Shown in pieces: positions 8,969 through 18,654 of a DNA stretch of 64,000 nucleotides; within the stretch, counting starts at the first letter, position 1, and every line of letters begins with the position of its first letter. The DNA comes from Chitinophaga sp. CF118. GTDB lineage: Bacteria > Bacteroidota > Bacteroidia > Chitinophagales > Chitinophagaceae. Under the pieces are notes generated by a model that was given only the letters and a program-made list of their open reading frames with translations, made no database searches and was not told the origin of the DNA. The DNA lies in NCBI RefSeq assembly GCF_900112615.1, contig NZ_FOMK01000012.1:124001-188000 (forward strand), given 5' to 3'. The translations under genes and the position numbers were made by a program.

Positions 8969-10182
8969 CAGTCTTCCTTTTGTGTCATTATCTCCAATAC
9001 CTCTTCATAGGTTCTTATCAGTTCACTATAATCAGCCTCTCCATATTCCGCCTCACATCTCTTCAGAAATACTTCTTTGGGTGTAAGATCTGCCAGTTCC
9101 ATTGCCTCATCAGTATGGAGTTCGAGGGTTTCTGCCGGACGTTTTTTTATCTGCCGGATAAAGAACAGTTCCATGAAGTCTTTCTTCAACCCGCTTAATT
9201 GTTCTTCCAGATCATGAACAAATGCATCTGTTTCCAGTTGTATCTCTATCCATGCAGGGTAAGTGTATTTAGGATCTTTAAGTTTTTCCAGTTTTGTTTT
9301 GATGGTATCGAGGTCGCCTTTCAACCTGATCAGCTTCCGGGTACCAGGTACTTCGTATTCCTGTATTGTTTTCAGTTCCCCTTTTACAAATTCGAGGATG
9401 ATCACCTGTTTTTTATTGTCAGATTCTGAAAAGCTGAGTGGGATAGGGGAGCCGGAGTAACGGATATGCGACAGTTTATTCACCATTTGCGGACGGTGAA
9501 TATGGCCGAGGGCGATGTAGTCAAATTCACGGGGGAAGAGATCTCCTGATACCTGCCCAAGATTACCCACATGGATCTCCTTTTCACTGTCGGATGTACT
9601 GGAACCTGCAGCAAACAGGTGGCCTGTGGCTAAAACCGGGATACCGGCTTTTTTATATTCTTCTATATGTGAAATGAATTGGTTGTAATGGTCGTAGATT
9701 CCCTGTTTGATACGCGCTTCTCTTTCATCACTTGTTTCTCCGGCTATGGAAAGGCGGATGTCTTTATCCCGCAGGAATGGCACTGCGCAGACTACCAGTT
9801 CTATTTCTCCTTTGGCATTGCTGATGGGGATGATTTGTTCTGTGAAATCGTCCGGAACACCACCAACGATGTGTACGTTAAAGTATTTCAGCAGTACTTT
9901 AGGAGCATTCAGAGTACTGATGGAGTCATGGTTTCCTCCTATAATGATAACTTCCCGGCAGCAGGTATCCTTTACCTTGCGCAGAAAACTGTAGTATTGT
10001 TCCAGTGCTGTATTTGAAGGACTGCCACTATCAAAGATATCTCCTGCAATGATGAGTACATCGATACATTGCTCTTCGAGAGTTGTAATGAGCCAGTCGA
10101 GGTAATCCTGATGCTCTTCGGTGCGCTCATATTGCTCAAGCCTCTTGCCCAGGTGCCAGTCTGCAGTATGTAATATTTTCAT
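8968..10182 (-). CDS. sbcD: SbcD-type nuclease subunit, metallophosphoesterase
   Basis: 404 residues starting 'MKILHTADWHLGK'. The calcineurin-like metal ligands are all present: Asp8 and His10, 'AGDIFDSG' (Asp48), 'GGNHDS' (Asn84, His85), 'ATGHLF' and 'LGHIHRP'. A C-terminal capping region follows, as in SbcD/Mre11. It supplies the Mn-dependent 3'-5' exonuclease and hairpin endonuclease activity of the SbcCD complex. It is the first gene of a two-gene operon with sbcC. The 249-bp gap upstream, shared with the divergent GH28 gene, must hold both promoters; no clear TAnnTTTG box was found for sbcD. Confidence 0.96.
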   Translation of the reverse strand: MKILHTADWHLGKRLEQYERTEEHQDYLDWLITTLEEQCIDVLIIAGDIFDSGSPSNTALEQYYSFLRKVKDTCCREVIIIGGNHDSISTLNAPKVLLKYFNVHIVGGVPDDFTEQIIPISNAKGEIELVVCAVPFLRDKDIRLSIAGETSDEREARIKQGIYDHYNQFISHIEEYKKAGIPVLATGHLFAAGSSTSDSEKEIHVGNLGQVSGDLFPREFDYIALGHIHRPQMVNKLSHIRYSGSPIPLSFSESDNKKQVIILEFVKGELKTIQEYEVPGTRKLIRLKGDLDTIKTKLEKLKDPKYTYPAWIEIQLETDAFVHDLEEQLSGLKKDFMELFFIRQIKKRPAETLELHTDEAMELADLTPKEVFLKRCEAEYGEADYSELIRTYEEVLEIMTQKED

Positions 10183-10431
10183 CTGATTCGGTTATGTGGA
10201 AGCATAGAAGTAAAGGATTCACCTGATTGACAATCAATTTTACTTCCAGTTGCGTTCTTCGAATGCAATATGATAAAAAAAGTGGGAACATCAATTATAA
10301 TTGCTTTTTAACTTGCAATTAACGGATGATCAGAGGTTTCCTTTCTTCAGCACTTCCATTGCTGCGATATAAAAATTCATTCATCCGGCACTTTAATAAA
10401 ATTATTCTCTTTTTTTCTTAATTTCCACCCG

Positions 10432-11982
10432 ATGAAAAATCCACGTTTGATCATTGCACTGCTATTTATGAGTGCAACCATTAAAGCACAACCCAAGATC
10501 CATATTCCAGTTGTCAGCGAAGTAGGCCCCACCCGGATGCCCCGGGAGATAATGCCTGTTAAAGCGCCATTTAAGGTACCCGCATTTAAGAGGCCGGTAT
10601 TCCCTGCATTGACGGTCGAAGTAGCCCGTGGAGCAAACATACAGACTGCTATTGATGATGTGAACAGGCGTGGTGGAGGTATCGTAAACGTTCCGGCAGG
10701 AAAGTGGCCTACTGGGCGGATCAGTTTAAAGTCCAATGTAAACCTGCATCTGGAAGACGGTGCTGAGTTATGGTTCAGCGGAGAGGTGGCAGATTACCAG
10801 CCCGCAGTATTTACTCGTAATGAGGGAATAGAGATGATGTCTCTCGGGGCTTGTATCTATGCCAATGGGCAGGAGAATATTGCCATTACAGGGAAGGGGA
10901 AATTAGTAGGGCCGCCGGCAGATTGTCCTATCAGGAAACGGGTGATGCGGGATGATGTGATTGAAAAGATGATCCCGTATGATAAACCTGTTGCAGAAAG
11001 GGTATATGCTGGTGACAATGGAGTAGACATTTTTCTGCCGATGTTTATTGCGCCCATTAATTGCAAGAATGTTTTTATAGAAGGTATCAGTCTTGAAAAT
11101 ACCCCTTATTGGAATATTGTTCCGGAATATTGTGATGGTGTGATTATACGTGGAGTAACGGTTAATTCAGTGGGAATTCCAAGGGGAGACGGAATTGATA
11201 TCGAATCCAGCAGGAATGTATTGATTGAATATTGTACGCTGAGCTGTGGGGATGATTGTTTTACGATGAAGGCTGGTCGTGGGGAAGACGGACTGCGGGT
11301 CAATAAACCAACGGAGAATGTAGTTGTGCGCTATTGCCTGGCGCGCGAAGGGCATGGAGGTATTACAGTAGGAAGTGAAACGGCTGGCATGATCCGCAAT
11401 CTGTATGTGCATGATGTAGTGTTTAATAATACTGGCGTGGGATTGCGTTTTAAAACGAGGCGGCCAAGGGGAGGAGGAGGGGAAAACCTTTACTACGAAA
11501 GGATCCGGATGAACCTGACAGAGGATGCTTTCAGGTGGGATATGTTAGGTAGCAGAATGTATGTAGGGGAACTGGCAGACCGGTTGCCGGCAAGGGAGAT
11601 CAACAGGCTTACACCTCTTTACAGGAACATTACCGCTAAAGATATTATTGTAGAAAAGGCGAGGACTTTTATCAGGGTAGATGGTATTCCTGAATCGCCC
11701 ATGACAGGTTTCAGTGTGGAAAATGCAGAAGTACATTGTAAGAATATAATGATCAGCAGGGATGCTAAAATTATGCGTGTTAGTAATGCTGTTATCCATA
11801 GTGAAGATAGTGTGTTGATAATGGTAGATACCAGGGATCTTGTTTTCCGGCAGGTGCAGTTTAAGTTTCCCGGCAATAATCTGATAACAAATATTACGGG
11901 AGAACTGTCAGATAGTATTCAGTTTAAAAATACAATTCCGCGGAAACCATTGAATTGGGAGAGCAGCAACTGGAGGCATTAG
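10432..11982 (+). CDS. GH28 polygalacturonase-like glycoside hydrolase, secreted
   Basis: 516 residues with a signal peptide (cleavage near Ala19-Gln20) and a right-handed beta-helix. The GH28 active-site blocks are visible: 'PRGDGIDIESS' (Asp253/Asp256), 'CGDDCFTMK' (Asp274, Asp275), 'REGHGGITVGSE' (His308) and 'LRFKTRRPRG' (Arg339, Lys341). The enzyme should hydrolyse galacturonan or rhamnogalacturonan-type alpha bonds by inversion. The N-terminal ~60 residues before 'ANIQTAIDDVNRRGGG' are Pro-rich and unusual but short. It stands alone on the plus strand, divergent from sbcDC. Exo- versus endo-activity cannot be told from the sequence. Confidence 0.92.
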   Translation: MKNPRLIIALLFMSATIKAQPKIHIPVVSEVGPTRMPREIMPVKAPFKVPAFKRPVFPALTVEVARGANIQTAIDDVNRRGGGIVNVPAGKWPTGRISLKSNVNLHLEDGAELWFSGEVADYQPAVFTRNEGIEMMSLGACIYANGQENIAITGKGKLVGPPADCPIRKRVMRDDVIEKMIPYDKPVAERVYAGDNGVDIFLPMFIAPINCKNVFIEGISLENTPYWNIVPEYCDGVIIRGVTVNSVGIPRGDGIDIESSRNVLIEYCTLSCGDDCFTMKAGRGEDGLRVNKPTENVVVRYCLAREGHGGITVGSETAGMIRNLYVHDVVFNNTGVGLRFKTRRPRGGGGENLYYERIRMNLTEDAFRWDMLGSRMYVGELADRLPAREINRLTPLYRNITAKDIIVEKARTFIRVDGIPESPMTGFSVENAEVHCKNIMISRDAKIMRVSNAVIHSEDSVLIMVDTRDLVFRQVQFKFPGNNLITNITGELSDSIQFKNTIPRKPLNWESSNWRH

Positions 11983-12013
11983 AAAGAGGGTATTTGATCT
12001 TCCATAAATTCTT

Positions 12014-12042
12014 TTGCTAACTCACAGATTTCCTTATCTTTA
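12014..12042 (+). promoter_or_regulatory. candidate Bacteroidota promoter for the deacetylase gene
   Basis: A TTG at 12014-12016 and TATCTTTA at 12035-12042 are separated by 18 bp, close to the -33 TTG / -7 TAnnTTTG consensus of the phylum (last base differs). The ATG follows 21 nt later. Confidence 0.4.
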
Positions 12043-12063
12043 TAAGATTCTTATTCTTTGATT

Positions 12064-13074
12064 ATGAGTCTTGCCAAGAATGCTTTTTATGGTGCTGTTC
12101 GGCTGTTACCTATGAAGATGTTGCGAAACAAACATACGGGAGCATTATTACTGCCATACCATCATCTTGTAAGTGATAAAGAAGTTCCTCATATCAAACA
12201 TCTCTATCCATTTAAAGGTACACGTGCATTTGAGCAGGATCTGGATTATCTGCTTAAACACTTTATTCCTGTTACTTTACAGGATGTGATTACATGCCTG
12301 AAAGCCGGACAACCTTTACCAGAGAGATCTTTCCTGCTTACATTTGATGATGGATTACGGGAAGTAACAGAAAATATTGCTCCGCTTCTGATAAAGAAAG
12401 GAGTTCCGGCGGCATTCTTTCTGAATAGTGCATTCCTTGATAACAAGAACCTTTTTTATAAGTTTAAGATAAGCCTGATCATAGAATCGCTTATGACGGG
12501 CAATCATAGCGAAGCTACACTTAATAAGCTGGCAGAAACAATGGGCGCCCCTGTCAATGAATTAGTGGCTGCAATGCGTAGTATTTCCTATAACAATCAA
12601 CACCTGGCAGAAAAAGCGGGAATAATACTGGGATTATCTTTTGAGGATTACCTGTGGGAGCAGCGTCCATTTATGACACTGGATGAAGTAGGAGCATTGG
12701 TAAAACAGGGATTTGCCATTGGGGGGCATAGTGTGGATCATCCATATTATACCCAGCTTACACTTGAAGAACAGCTTGCGCAAACCCGGGAATCTGTTGA
12801 CTTTTTAACAACGCGTTTCAATCTTTCTTATCGTGCTTTTGCATTTCCGCATTCAGATGCCGGGGTAAGCCGGACTTTTTTTGAAACATTATTGAACACT
12901 TCCGAATTGGATATTATACTAGGAACGGCGAATCACAAGAAGGATATTTCCCCCTTTATATTACATCGCTTTAATTGCGAGCGCCCCGCTATTTCCATTG
13001 ATGCGGCAGTAAAAGGAATTTTTCTATATAATCATCTGCAGGAATTACGCGGCAAAAATATAATTACGAGATAA
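12064..13074 (+). CDS. polysaccharide deacetylase family protein (NodB domain)
   Basis: 336 residues from the ATG at 12064; a TTG at 12058 would add two. The NodB/CE4 signature is clear: 'LLPYHHLVSDKEVPH' near the start, 'SFLLTFDDGLREV' (about 101-113) with the Asp-Asp metal/catalytic pair, 'GGHSVDHPYYTQLTLEEQ' with the His-x3-His metal ligands, and 'FAFPHSDAG'. It should remove N- or O-acetyl groups from a carbohydrate. No signal peptide is evident, so it may be cytoplasmic or weakly membrane-bound, as in some EPS or lipid-linked sugar deacetylases. It is monocistronic and sits 0.8 kb before the large EPS locus, which makes a role in that polysaccharide possible but unproven. Confidence 0.85.
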   Translation: MSLAKNAFYGAVRLLPMKMLRNKHTGALLLPYHHLVSDKEVPHIKHLYPFKGTRAFEQDLDYLLKHFIPVTLQDVITCLKAGQPLPERSFLLTFDDGLREVTENIAPLLIKKGVPAAFFLNSAFLDNKNLFYKFKISLIIESLMTGNHSEATLNKLAETMGAPVNELVAAMRSISYNNQHLAEKAGIILGLSFEDYLWEQRPFMTLDEVGALVKQGFAIGGHSVDHPYYTQLTLEEQLAQTRESVDFLTTRFNLSYRAFAFPHSDAGVSRTFFETLLNTSELDIILGTANHKKDISPFILHRFNCERPAISIDAAVKGIFLYNHLQELRGKNIITR

Positions 13075-13367
13075 GCCAGTATTTTTACCATGTTAATATA
13101 AAATGTGTCAATATACCTCCCCATGGCCATCCTGGCTGAAATGATTACAAAAAGAGTGCATCGTTGATTAGAATCAATGATACTGTTGATGATCCTCATT
13201 TTATTAATGTCAATTTAGATGGTTCTTTGCCCTACAAACATCCTACTATGACTACCGAAAAACCTAAACAATACAATTCCAGGAATGCAATCAATGACAT
13301 TGTTTATGGGAAGGATATGGCAGAGACTGGTAAAATTACCGGTAACCAACTATCACTTATAAGAGTT

Positions 13368-13670
13368 GTGTAACAAAATATAATTAGAACAGAAATGCCG
13401 TATTTTTCCCTATACCATGAAATAAAGTTTTAAAAAAGTCCCATACGCTTAGAAAGAAAATTTATTATATTATCACTATACTTAAATACCATAATTAGGA
13501 GAAAAACTCCAATATTTATCCCTGTACCATGAAATAAAGTTCCAATTTGTATTAAGTAAATCCTATAACCTTAGAATGGAATTTCATTATATAATCACTT
13601 ACAAGAATGCGTAACAAAAATATAATGAGAATAGAAACCTAATGTCTTTTTGCCATATCATGAAAAACAT
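13368..13670 (+). repeat. three degenerate direct repeats, unit about 112-131 bp
   Basis: A shared core, CCATGAAATAAAGTT in copies 1 and 2 and CATGAAAAACAT in copy 3, recurs at about 13415, 13527 and 13658. Copies 1 and 3 also share GYGTAACAAAA(A)TATAATKAGAAYAGAAA at their left ends (13368 and 13609). Copies 1 and 2 share CTTAGAAWGRAAWTT and TATWATCACT after the core. Divergence is substantial, so the duplication is old or the element is under weak constraint. Confidence 0.6.
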
Positions 13671-13733
13671 CCTCTAATTTGCTTAAAATAAGATAAATAC
13701 ACATTATTTATTATAATAGATTATTAAATACTT

Positions 13734-13779
13734 TATATTTGTTTTTTTTATAAAAAAACAAATACATATCCTACTTTTG
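13734..13779 (+). promoter_or_regulatory. A/T palindrome and candidate promoter before the 1574-aa gene
   Basis: Two exact TAnnTTTG boxes lie here: TATATTTG at 13734-13741 and TACTTTTG at 13772-13779. Between them lies a near-perfect palindrome, TATTTGTTTTTTTTA / TAAAAAAACAAATA (13736-13764). The second box would start transcription about 85 nt before the coding start. The palindrome could be an operator or a weak hairpin. Confidence 0.4.
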
Positions 13780-13869
13780 CCAGGGACGATATTTGACAAT
13801 ATATGAAGCATCAGATTACGAAAAAGATTAGACTATTGATTGAAAAACGCTACTAAATTTTAACCAACA

Positions 13870-16800
13870 TTGAAAAACCTAACTTTCGGCAGGCTATTGC
13901 TATGCGCCGCGTGCATGTTAATGCTTTACCCTTTTAGAGGGCAAGCACAAGGGGACCAGACCAAAATTACGGTAAAACTCGCTACAGGAGTTACTACTGG
14001 TGCATGGTTACATTTACCCGATGATTACAGCAGTACAACAACCAGTTACCCACTTATCATTTTTATTCATGGAGTTGGTGAAGCGGGTACGAACGTAAAC
14101 GATGTACTATTACACGGCCTCCCTAAAATCATTTCCAAGGGGGCAAAAATGCAATTCACAGTAGGTGGTAAATTATTTAAGTTTATCACGGTTTCACCGC
14201 AAATCACTAATGGCTGGGCAAGTGCCGATATGATCCAGAGTATTCTGGATGATGTTAAATCAAGGTATCGTATTGATGCATCACGTATCTATCTTACAGG
14301 TCTGAGTGCCGGTGGATATGGTACATTAAACTATGTGGCTTCAGGTACCAACTATTCAAACAACCTTGCAGCAATTGTTCCTGTATCTTCAGCAGCTATA
14401 GACGCTGCTAAAGTTCCTGGTTTATGTAATGTAGCCAGCAGCAATATTGCTTCATGGTTTCTTATTGGCAGCGGCGATAGTTTTCTTGATATCCAAAAGA
14501 ACTATGTTACCAAGATAAATGGCTGTAGTCCCAAATACCCAGCTCTTTCTACTATTTATACTGGAGGAACTCACAGTGATAATGTATGGGACAAAGCATA
14601 TGATGCAACCCATACTTACCAGTCTCCAAACATTTATGAATGGATGTTACAGTACAGCAAAGGCGGAACAACCGTTGTTCCCGCACCTGTAGCGGCTGTA
14701 GCAGCTGAAAATATTTCAATTACACTTCCTGTAAACAGTACTACACTGGACGGATCATCTTCAACAGCATCCGGTAGTTCAATTGCCAGTTATGCCTGGA
14801 ACCTTGTATCAGGACCATCTACACCAACCTTCAGCAGCACCAGTGTTGCGAAGATCACTGTAAGTAATCTGATAGCAGGTACCTACGTATTTAACCTGAC
14901 AGTGAAAAATACTGAAGGAACAAGTAGCACCAAACAGGTGACCGTTGTAGTATCCGCAGCAACCAGCTCTGCACCCGTAGCCGCTATAGTATACAGTAAT
15001 ATTAAACTTCCGGTAAACAGTACTACACTTGACGGATCAACTTCAACAGCATCTGGCAGTACTATTGCAAGTTATGCATGGAGCCTTGTATCAGGACCAT
15101 CCACCCCAACCTTCAGCAGTACCACTACTGCAAAGATTACGGTGAGTAACCTGGTTGCAGGTTCCTATGTATTTAATCTAACTGTGAAAAATACCGCTGG
15201 TACTACTGGCACTAAACAGGCTACGGTAGTAGTAAGTGCTGCAACAAATGGAACAACTACTGCATGTAATTACTGTAAATTCCTGATTACTCCGGGAACT
15301 GATGGTGGCGCATATATTAATGGTACCACCCTGGGCGTACAGCCTGGTGATACTGTGTGTGTTCAGGCAGGTAATTATAAATACATTCAGTTCTTTAATT
15401 TTACCGGAACTACTGCCAAACCAATTGTATTTATTAACTGTGGTGGTCAGGTGAAAGCAGGTAATGGTGGTTCTTACGGATTTATCTTTAACAATGCTAA
15501 ATACTTTAAGGTTACCGGCTCCGGTAGTACTGATAAATATGGTTTCAGCATAGATGGTGTAAACATTAAACTGAATGTAGGTATGGCAATGGGTAAGGGC
15601 TGTACAGATTATGAAGCGGAAAGAGTTGAAATTGCCGGTTCTGAAGTAGGGTTGATGGCAAAAGTGAACCCTGACTGTGAAACTGCTAATCAGTATCCTT
15701 ATTTCGCTATCAGGAATGTGAAATTGCACGACCTCTATATACACGATGTAATAGGAGAAGGAATGTATGTAGGTAATACTGCACCTAATGGTACAGAAGT
15801 AACCTGTGCTGATGGTACAGTAAAAAATGTATTGCCTCCACGTATCTATAACCTGAAGATCTACAATGTAATCACTGCCAACACTGGTTGGGATGGTATC
15901 CAGGTAGCTTCTGCACCTGAGAATGTAGAGATCTATAATAATAATGTATCAAACTATGGTATCGAGAATAAAGGAAGCCAGCAGGCAGGTATTATTCTTG
16001 GCGGAGAAACCAATGGTAAAGTATATAATAACATAGTAGTTAAAGGTACAGGTAACGGGATAGAAATATTTGGTATGGGCCTTTGTTACGTGTATAACAA
16101 TATTGTTAGTGATGCCGGTTGGGATGGTACCACAGTAAGACAGGATGCAATCTTTGCAGATGACAGACCAACCAAGAACAATTATGTTCCGTTACAGTTA
16201 TATGCATTTAATAACACTGTTGTTAATTCAGGAAGGGACGCTATTCGCATGCAGAATAGCTATGGAACTGTAGCCAGTGGTAACCTGTTCTATAATAACC
16301 TCCTGGTAAGTCCGGGTTCTCTGGCAACAAGAGCTGCATTAAGTTACCTGAGTTTGGATAAAGGAATCGTTAATACCACTTCCAATAATCTTAACATTCC
16401 AGATATTGCTACCGCTAAATTTGCAAATGCTACAGGCAAGAATTTTCACCTTGCAGCAGGATCTCCTGCAATAGATAAAGGAAAGGATCTGAGTGCTTAT
16501 TTCAAAATCGATTTTGATGGTGAAGTAAGACCACAGGGTGCTGCTTTTGATATAGGTGCTGACGAATACGGTTCAGGAACTGTAGCTAACATTGCACCGA
16601 TAGCAGCTGCTGGTACCGATGCGTCAATCACATTACCAGTTGCAACGGTTACACTGGATGGTTCTGGTTCTTCCGATTCAGATGGCTCTATTGCTTCTTA
16701 TGCCTGGGCACAGGTATCCGGGCCAGTAACTGCTACTTTTTCATCAGCTACTGTTACCAATCCGGTAATAAGTAAACTGACTACTGCAGGTACTTATGTT

Positions 16801-18594
16801 TTTAAGTTGACTGTAATCGATGACAAAGGGGCCTCAGCCACAGATCAGGTGACTATTACAGTAAAGGCTGCCGCTGTTACAAATGTGGCACCAGTTACCA
16901 ACGCAGGTAGTAACGAAACAATTACATTACCTGTATCCCAGGCAACGTTAAGTGGTTCTGCCACAGATGCTGACGGTACTATTGCTTCTTATGCCTGGAC
17001 ACAGGTATCCGGACCAGTAACTGCTACAATTTCATCAGCAACTATTACCAATCCAGTTGTTAGCAAACTAACCGCTGCAGGAACATATATCTTTAAGCTG
17101 ACGGCTACAGATAACGATGGCGCAACAGCCGCTGCCCAGGTGAGTGTTATTGTGAATGCTGCTGCAAATGTGGCACCAGTTGCCAACGCAGGTAGTAACG
17201 AAACAATTACATTACCTGTATCACAGGCAACGTTAAGTGGTTCAGCCACAGATGCTGATGGAACTATTGCATCTTATGCATGGACACAGGTATCAGGACC
17301 AGTAACTGCTACAATTTCATCAACAACTATTACCAGTCCAGTTGTTAGCAAACTAACCACTGCAGGAACATATATCTTTAAGCTGACTGCTACAGATAAC
17401 GATGGCGCAACAGATGCTGCCCAGGTGAGTGTTATTGTAAATGCTGCTGATAACGAGATACCAGTTGCCACCGCAGGTAGTAATGAAACTATCACATTAC
17501 CTGTATCACAGGCAACATTGAATGGTTCCGCTACAGATCCAGATGGTACTATTGCATCTGTTGCATGGGCACAGGTATCCGGACCCGTAACGGCTACAAT
17601 TTCATCAGCAACTATTACCGATCCTGTTGTTAGCAAGCTGACCACTGCAGGAACATATATCTTTAAGCTGACTGCTAAGGATAACGATGGCGCAATGGCT
17701 TCTGCCCAGGTGAGTGTTATTGTGAATGCCCCGGCAGCTCCAACTAATAAGGCACCAATTGCAAATGCAGGTAATGATATCACCATTACACAACCGATGA
17801 ACAATTCTGCGGTAACTGCTGCTGCATCAGCCGATAGTGATGGTAATATAATCAGCTACAAATGGTCACAGGTTTCAGGACCTTCAACAGCTTCCATTGT
17901 ATCTCCCACTGCGGTGAAAAGTGATCTGAACAAACTGACCGAGGTTGGTACCTACGTTTTCAGATTAACAGTGACTGACAATGGTGGCACTACTGGTACA
18001 GATGATATATCTGTGATCGTAAAACCTAATCCGGCCAATCAGTTGTATGCTAATGCAGGTGCTGATCAAACCATCGCGTTCCCTACTATCAACATGGTAA
18101 CCCTGGATGGTGCTGGTTCTTATGCTACCAATGACGGATATGTATCATACTATTCCTGGTCTAAGGTGAGTGGCCCTGCAGGAGAAACCATCCTGAATAA
18201 TGCCGCTATGCAGCCAATTGTCACTTTCACAACTGCTGGTACTTATGTGTTCCGTTTAAAAGTAACAGATACATATAACAATACCGCTACTGATGATGTA
18301 ACTATCATAGTAGGTTCGAAGACAGGGGTGGTAACACAATCGCTGTCAACAATAAAGCTTTATCCAAATCCGGTGGTTAGTACACTTACTTTAAAGCTCA
18401 CTCTAGCTACAGAAACGGATATCATTGTAAATATCTTTAATAGTAATGGTGTTGCAAATGGCACTTATTATCTTGGTCCTATAACCACCATTCAGAAAGA
18501 TATCAATGTAAGCAATCTTGTCTCTGGTACATATTTACTGCAAGTCACAGATGGAAAGACAATGAATTTAACCAGTAAATTCATTAAAAATTAA
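13870..18594 (+). CDS. giant secreted protein: esterase domain, PKD repeats, beta-helix, T9SS sorting domain
   Basis: 1574 residues starting at a TTG; the next in-frame ATG falls inside the signal peptide (1-26), so TTG is preferred. Residues ~30-265 are an alpha/beta-hydrolase of the PHB-depolymerase/feruloyl-esterase-like type, with 'FIHGVGEAG', nucleophile elbow 'GLSAGG' (Ser146), 'GSGDS' (Asp203) and 'GGTHSD' (His235) as a plausible triad. Two PKD/K319L-like repeats follow (~270-460), then a parallel beta-helix of pectate-lyase/nuclease-like type (~465-900, ending 'FDIGADEYG'), six more PKD-like repeats (~909-1485) and a C-terminal sorting domain with 'KLYPNPV' and ending 'SKFIKN'. It should be exported by T9SS and held at or released from the surface. 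It lies beside the EPS genes and converges on an acyltransferase. Its substrate is not known; EPS or plant-ester cleavage is inference. Confidence 0.88.
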   Translation: MKNLTFGRLLLCAACMLMLYPFRGQAQGDQTKITVKLATGVTTGAWLHLPDDYSSTTTSYPLIIFIHGVGEAGTNVNDVLLHGLPKIISKGAKMQFTVGGKLFKFITVSPQITNGWASADMIQSILDDVKSRYRIDASRIYLTGLSAGGYGTLNYVASGTNYSNNLAAIVPVSSAAIDAAKVPGLCNVASSNIASWFLIGSGDSFLDIQKNYVTKINGCSPKYPALSTIYTGGTHSDNVWDKAYDATHTYQSPNIYEWMLQYSKGGTTVVPAPVAAVAAENISITLPVNSTTLDGSSSTASGSSIASYAWNLVSGPSTPTFSSTSVAKITVSNLIAGTYVFNLTVKNTEGTSSTKQVTVVVSAATSSAPVAAIVYSNIKLPVNSTTLDGSTSTASGSTIASYAWSLVSGPSTPTFSSTTTAKITVSNLVAGSYVFNLTVKNTAGTTGTKQATVVVSAATNGTTTACNYCKFLITPGTDGGAYINGTTLGVQPGDTVCVQAGNYKYIQFFNFTGTTAKPIVFINCGGQVKAGNGGSYGFIFNNAKYFKVTGSGSTDKYGFSIDGVNIKLNVGMAMGKGCTDYEAERVEIAGSEVGLMAKVNPDCETANQYPYFAIRNVKLHDLYIHDVIGEGMYVGNTAPNGTEVTCADGTVKNVLPPRIYNLKIYNVITANTGWDGIQVASAPENVEIYNNNVSNYGIENKGSQQAGIILGGETNGKVYNNIVVKGTGNGIEIFGMGLCYVYNNIVSDAGWDGTTVRQDAIFADDRPTKNNYVPLQLYAFNNTVVNSGRDAIRMQNSYGTVASGNLFYNNLLVSPGSLATRAALSYLSLDKGIVNTTSNNLNIPDIATAKFANATGKNFHLAAGSPAIDKGKDLSAYFKIDFDGEVRPQGAAFDIGADEYGSGTVANIAPIAAAGTDASITLPVATVTLDGSGSSDSDGSIASYAWAQVSGPVTATFSSATVTNPVISKLTTAGTYVFKLTVIDDKGASATDQVTITVKAAAVTNVAPVTNAGSNETITLPVSQATLSGSATDADGTIASYAWTQVSGPVTATISSATITNPVVSKLTAAGTYIFKLTATDNDGATAAAQVSVIVNAAANVAPVANAGSNETITLPVSQATLSGSATDADGTIASYAWTQVSGPVTATISSTTITSPVVSKLTTAGTYIFKLTATDNDGATDAAQVSVIVNAADNEIPVATAGSNETITLPVSQATLNGSATDPDGTIASVAWAQVSGPVTATISSATITDPVVSKLTTAGTYIFKLTAKDNDGAMASAQVSVIVNAPAAPTNKAPIANAGNDITITQPMNNSAVTAAASADSDGNIISYKWSQVSGPSTASIVSPTAVKSDLNKLTEVGTYVFRLTVTDNGGTTGTDDISVIVKPNPANQLYANAGADQTIAFPTINMVTLDGAGSYATNDGYVSYYSWSKVSGPAGETILNNAAMQPIVTFTTAGTYVFRLKVTDTYNNTATDDVTIIVGSKTGVVTQSLSTIKLYPNPVVSTLTLKLTLATETDIIVNIFNSNGVANGTYYLGPITTIQKDINVSNLVSGTYLLQVTDGKTMNLTSKFIKN
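16891..17745 (+). repeat. three near-identical 285-bp tandem units inside the 1574-aa gene
   Basis: The same start phrase, CCAGTT followed by an AACGCAGGTAGTAA-like stretch, recurs at 16891, 17176 and 17461, exactly 285 bp apart. The first two units are almost identical at DNA level, including silent sites. More diverged 294-bp units flank them on both sides (from 16597 and 17755 boundaries). They encode PKD-like domains of 95 residues. Confidence 0.85.
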
Positions 18595-18613
18595 TAACCT
18601 ATGCAACCCGAAA

Positions 18614-18640
18614 GATCCGCCGGGGAATCCCGGCAGGATC
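18614..18640 (+). other. GC-rich stem-loop after the 1574-aa gene
   Basis: GATCC-GCCGGG-GAAT-CCCGGC-A-GGATC forms an 11-bp stem with a tetraloop and one bulged A, 20 nt after the stop codon. No T-run follows directly. It may protect the 3' end or assist the next hairpin. Confidence 0.5.
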
Positions 18641-18654
18641 ACTTTCAGGAATAA

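Larger units (their letters stand above)
13075..13869. other. 795-bp AT-rich intergenic region with no convincing gene
   Basis: This stretch is much more AT-rich than its neighbours. It holds three degenerate copies of a ~110-130 bp unit (13368-13670), an A/T palindrome (13736-13764) and a -7-type box before the giant secreted-protein gene. A 69-codon frame from a TTG at 13164 is present, but I do not believe it is a gene. Confidence 0.6.

Noticed and set aside
13164..13373. 69-codon plus-strand frame in the AT-rich gap
   Set aside because: It starts at TTG with no ribosome-binding-like sequence, shows no domain, TM or composition like the neighbours, and runs into the degenerate repeat.
17274..17804. 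176-codon minus-strand frame with internal repeats
   Set aside because: Its repeats are only the complement of the tandem PKD units on the plus strand.
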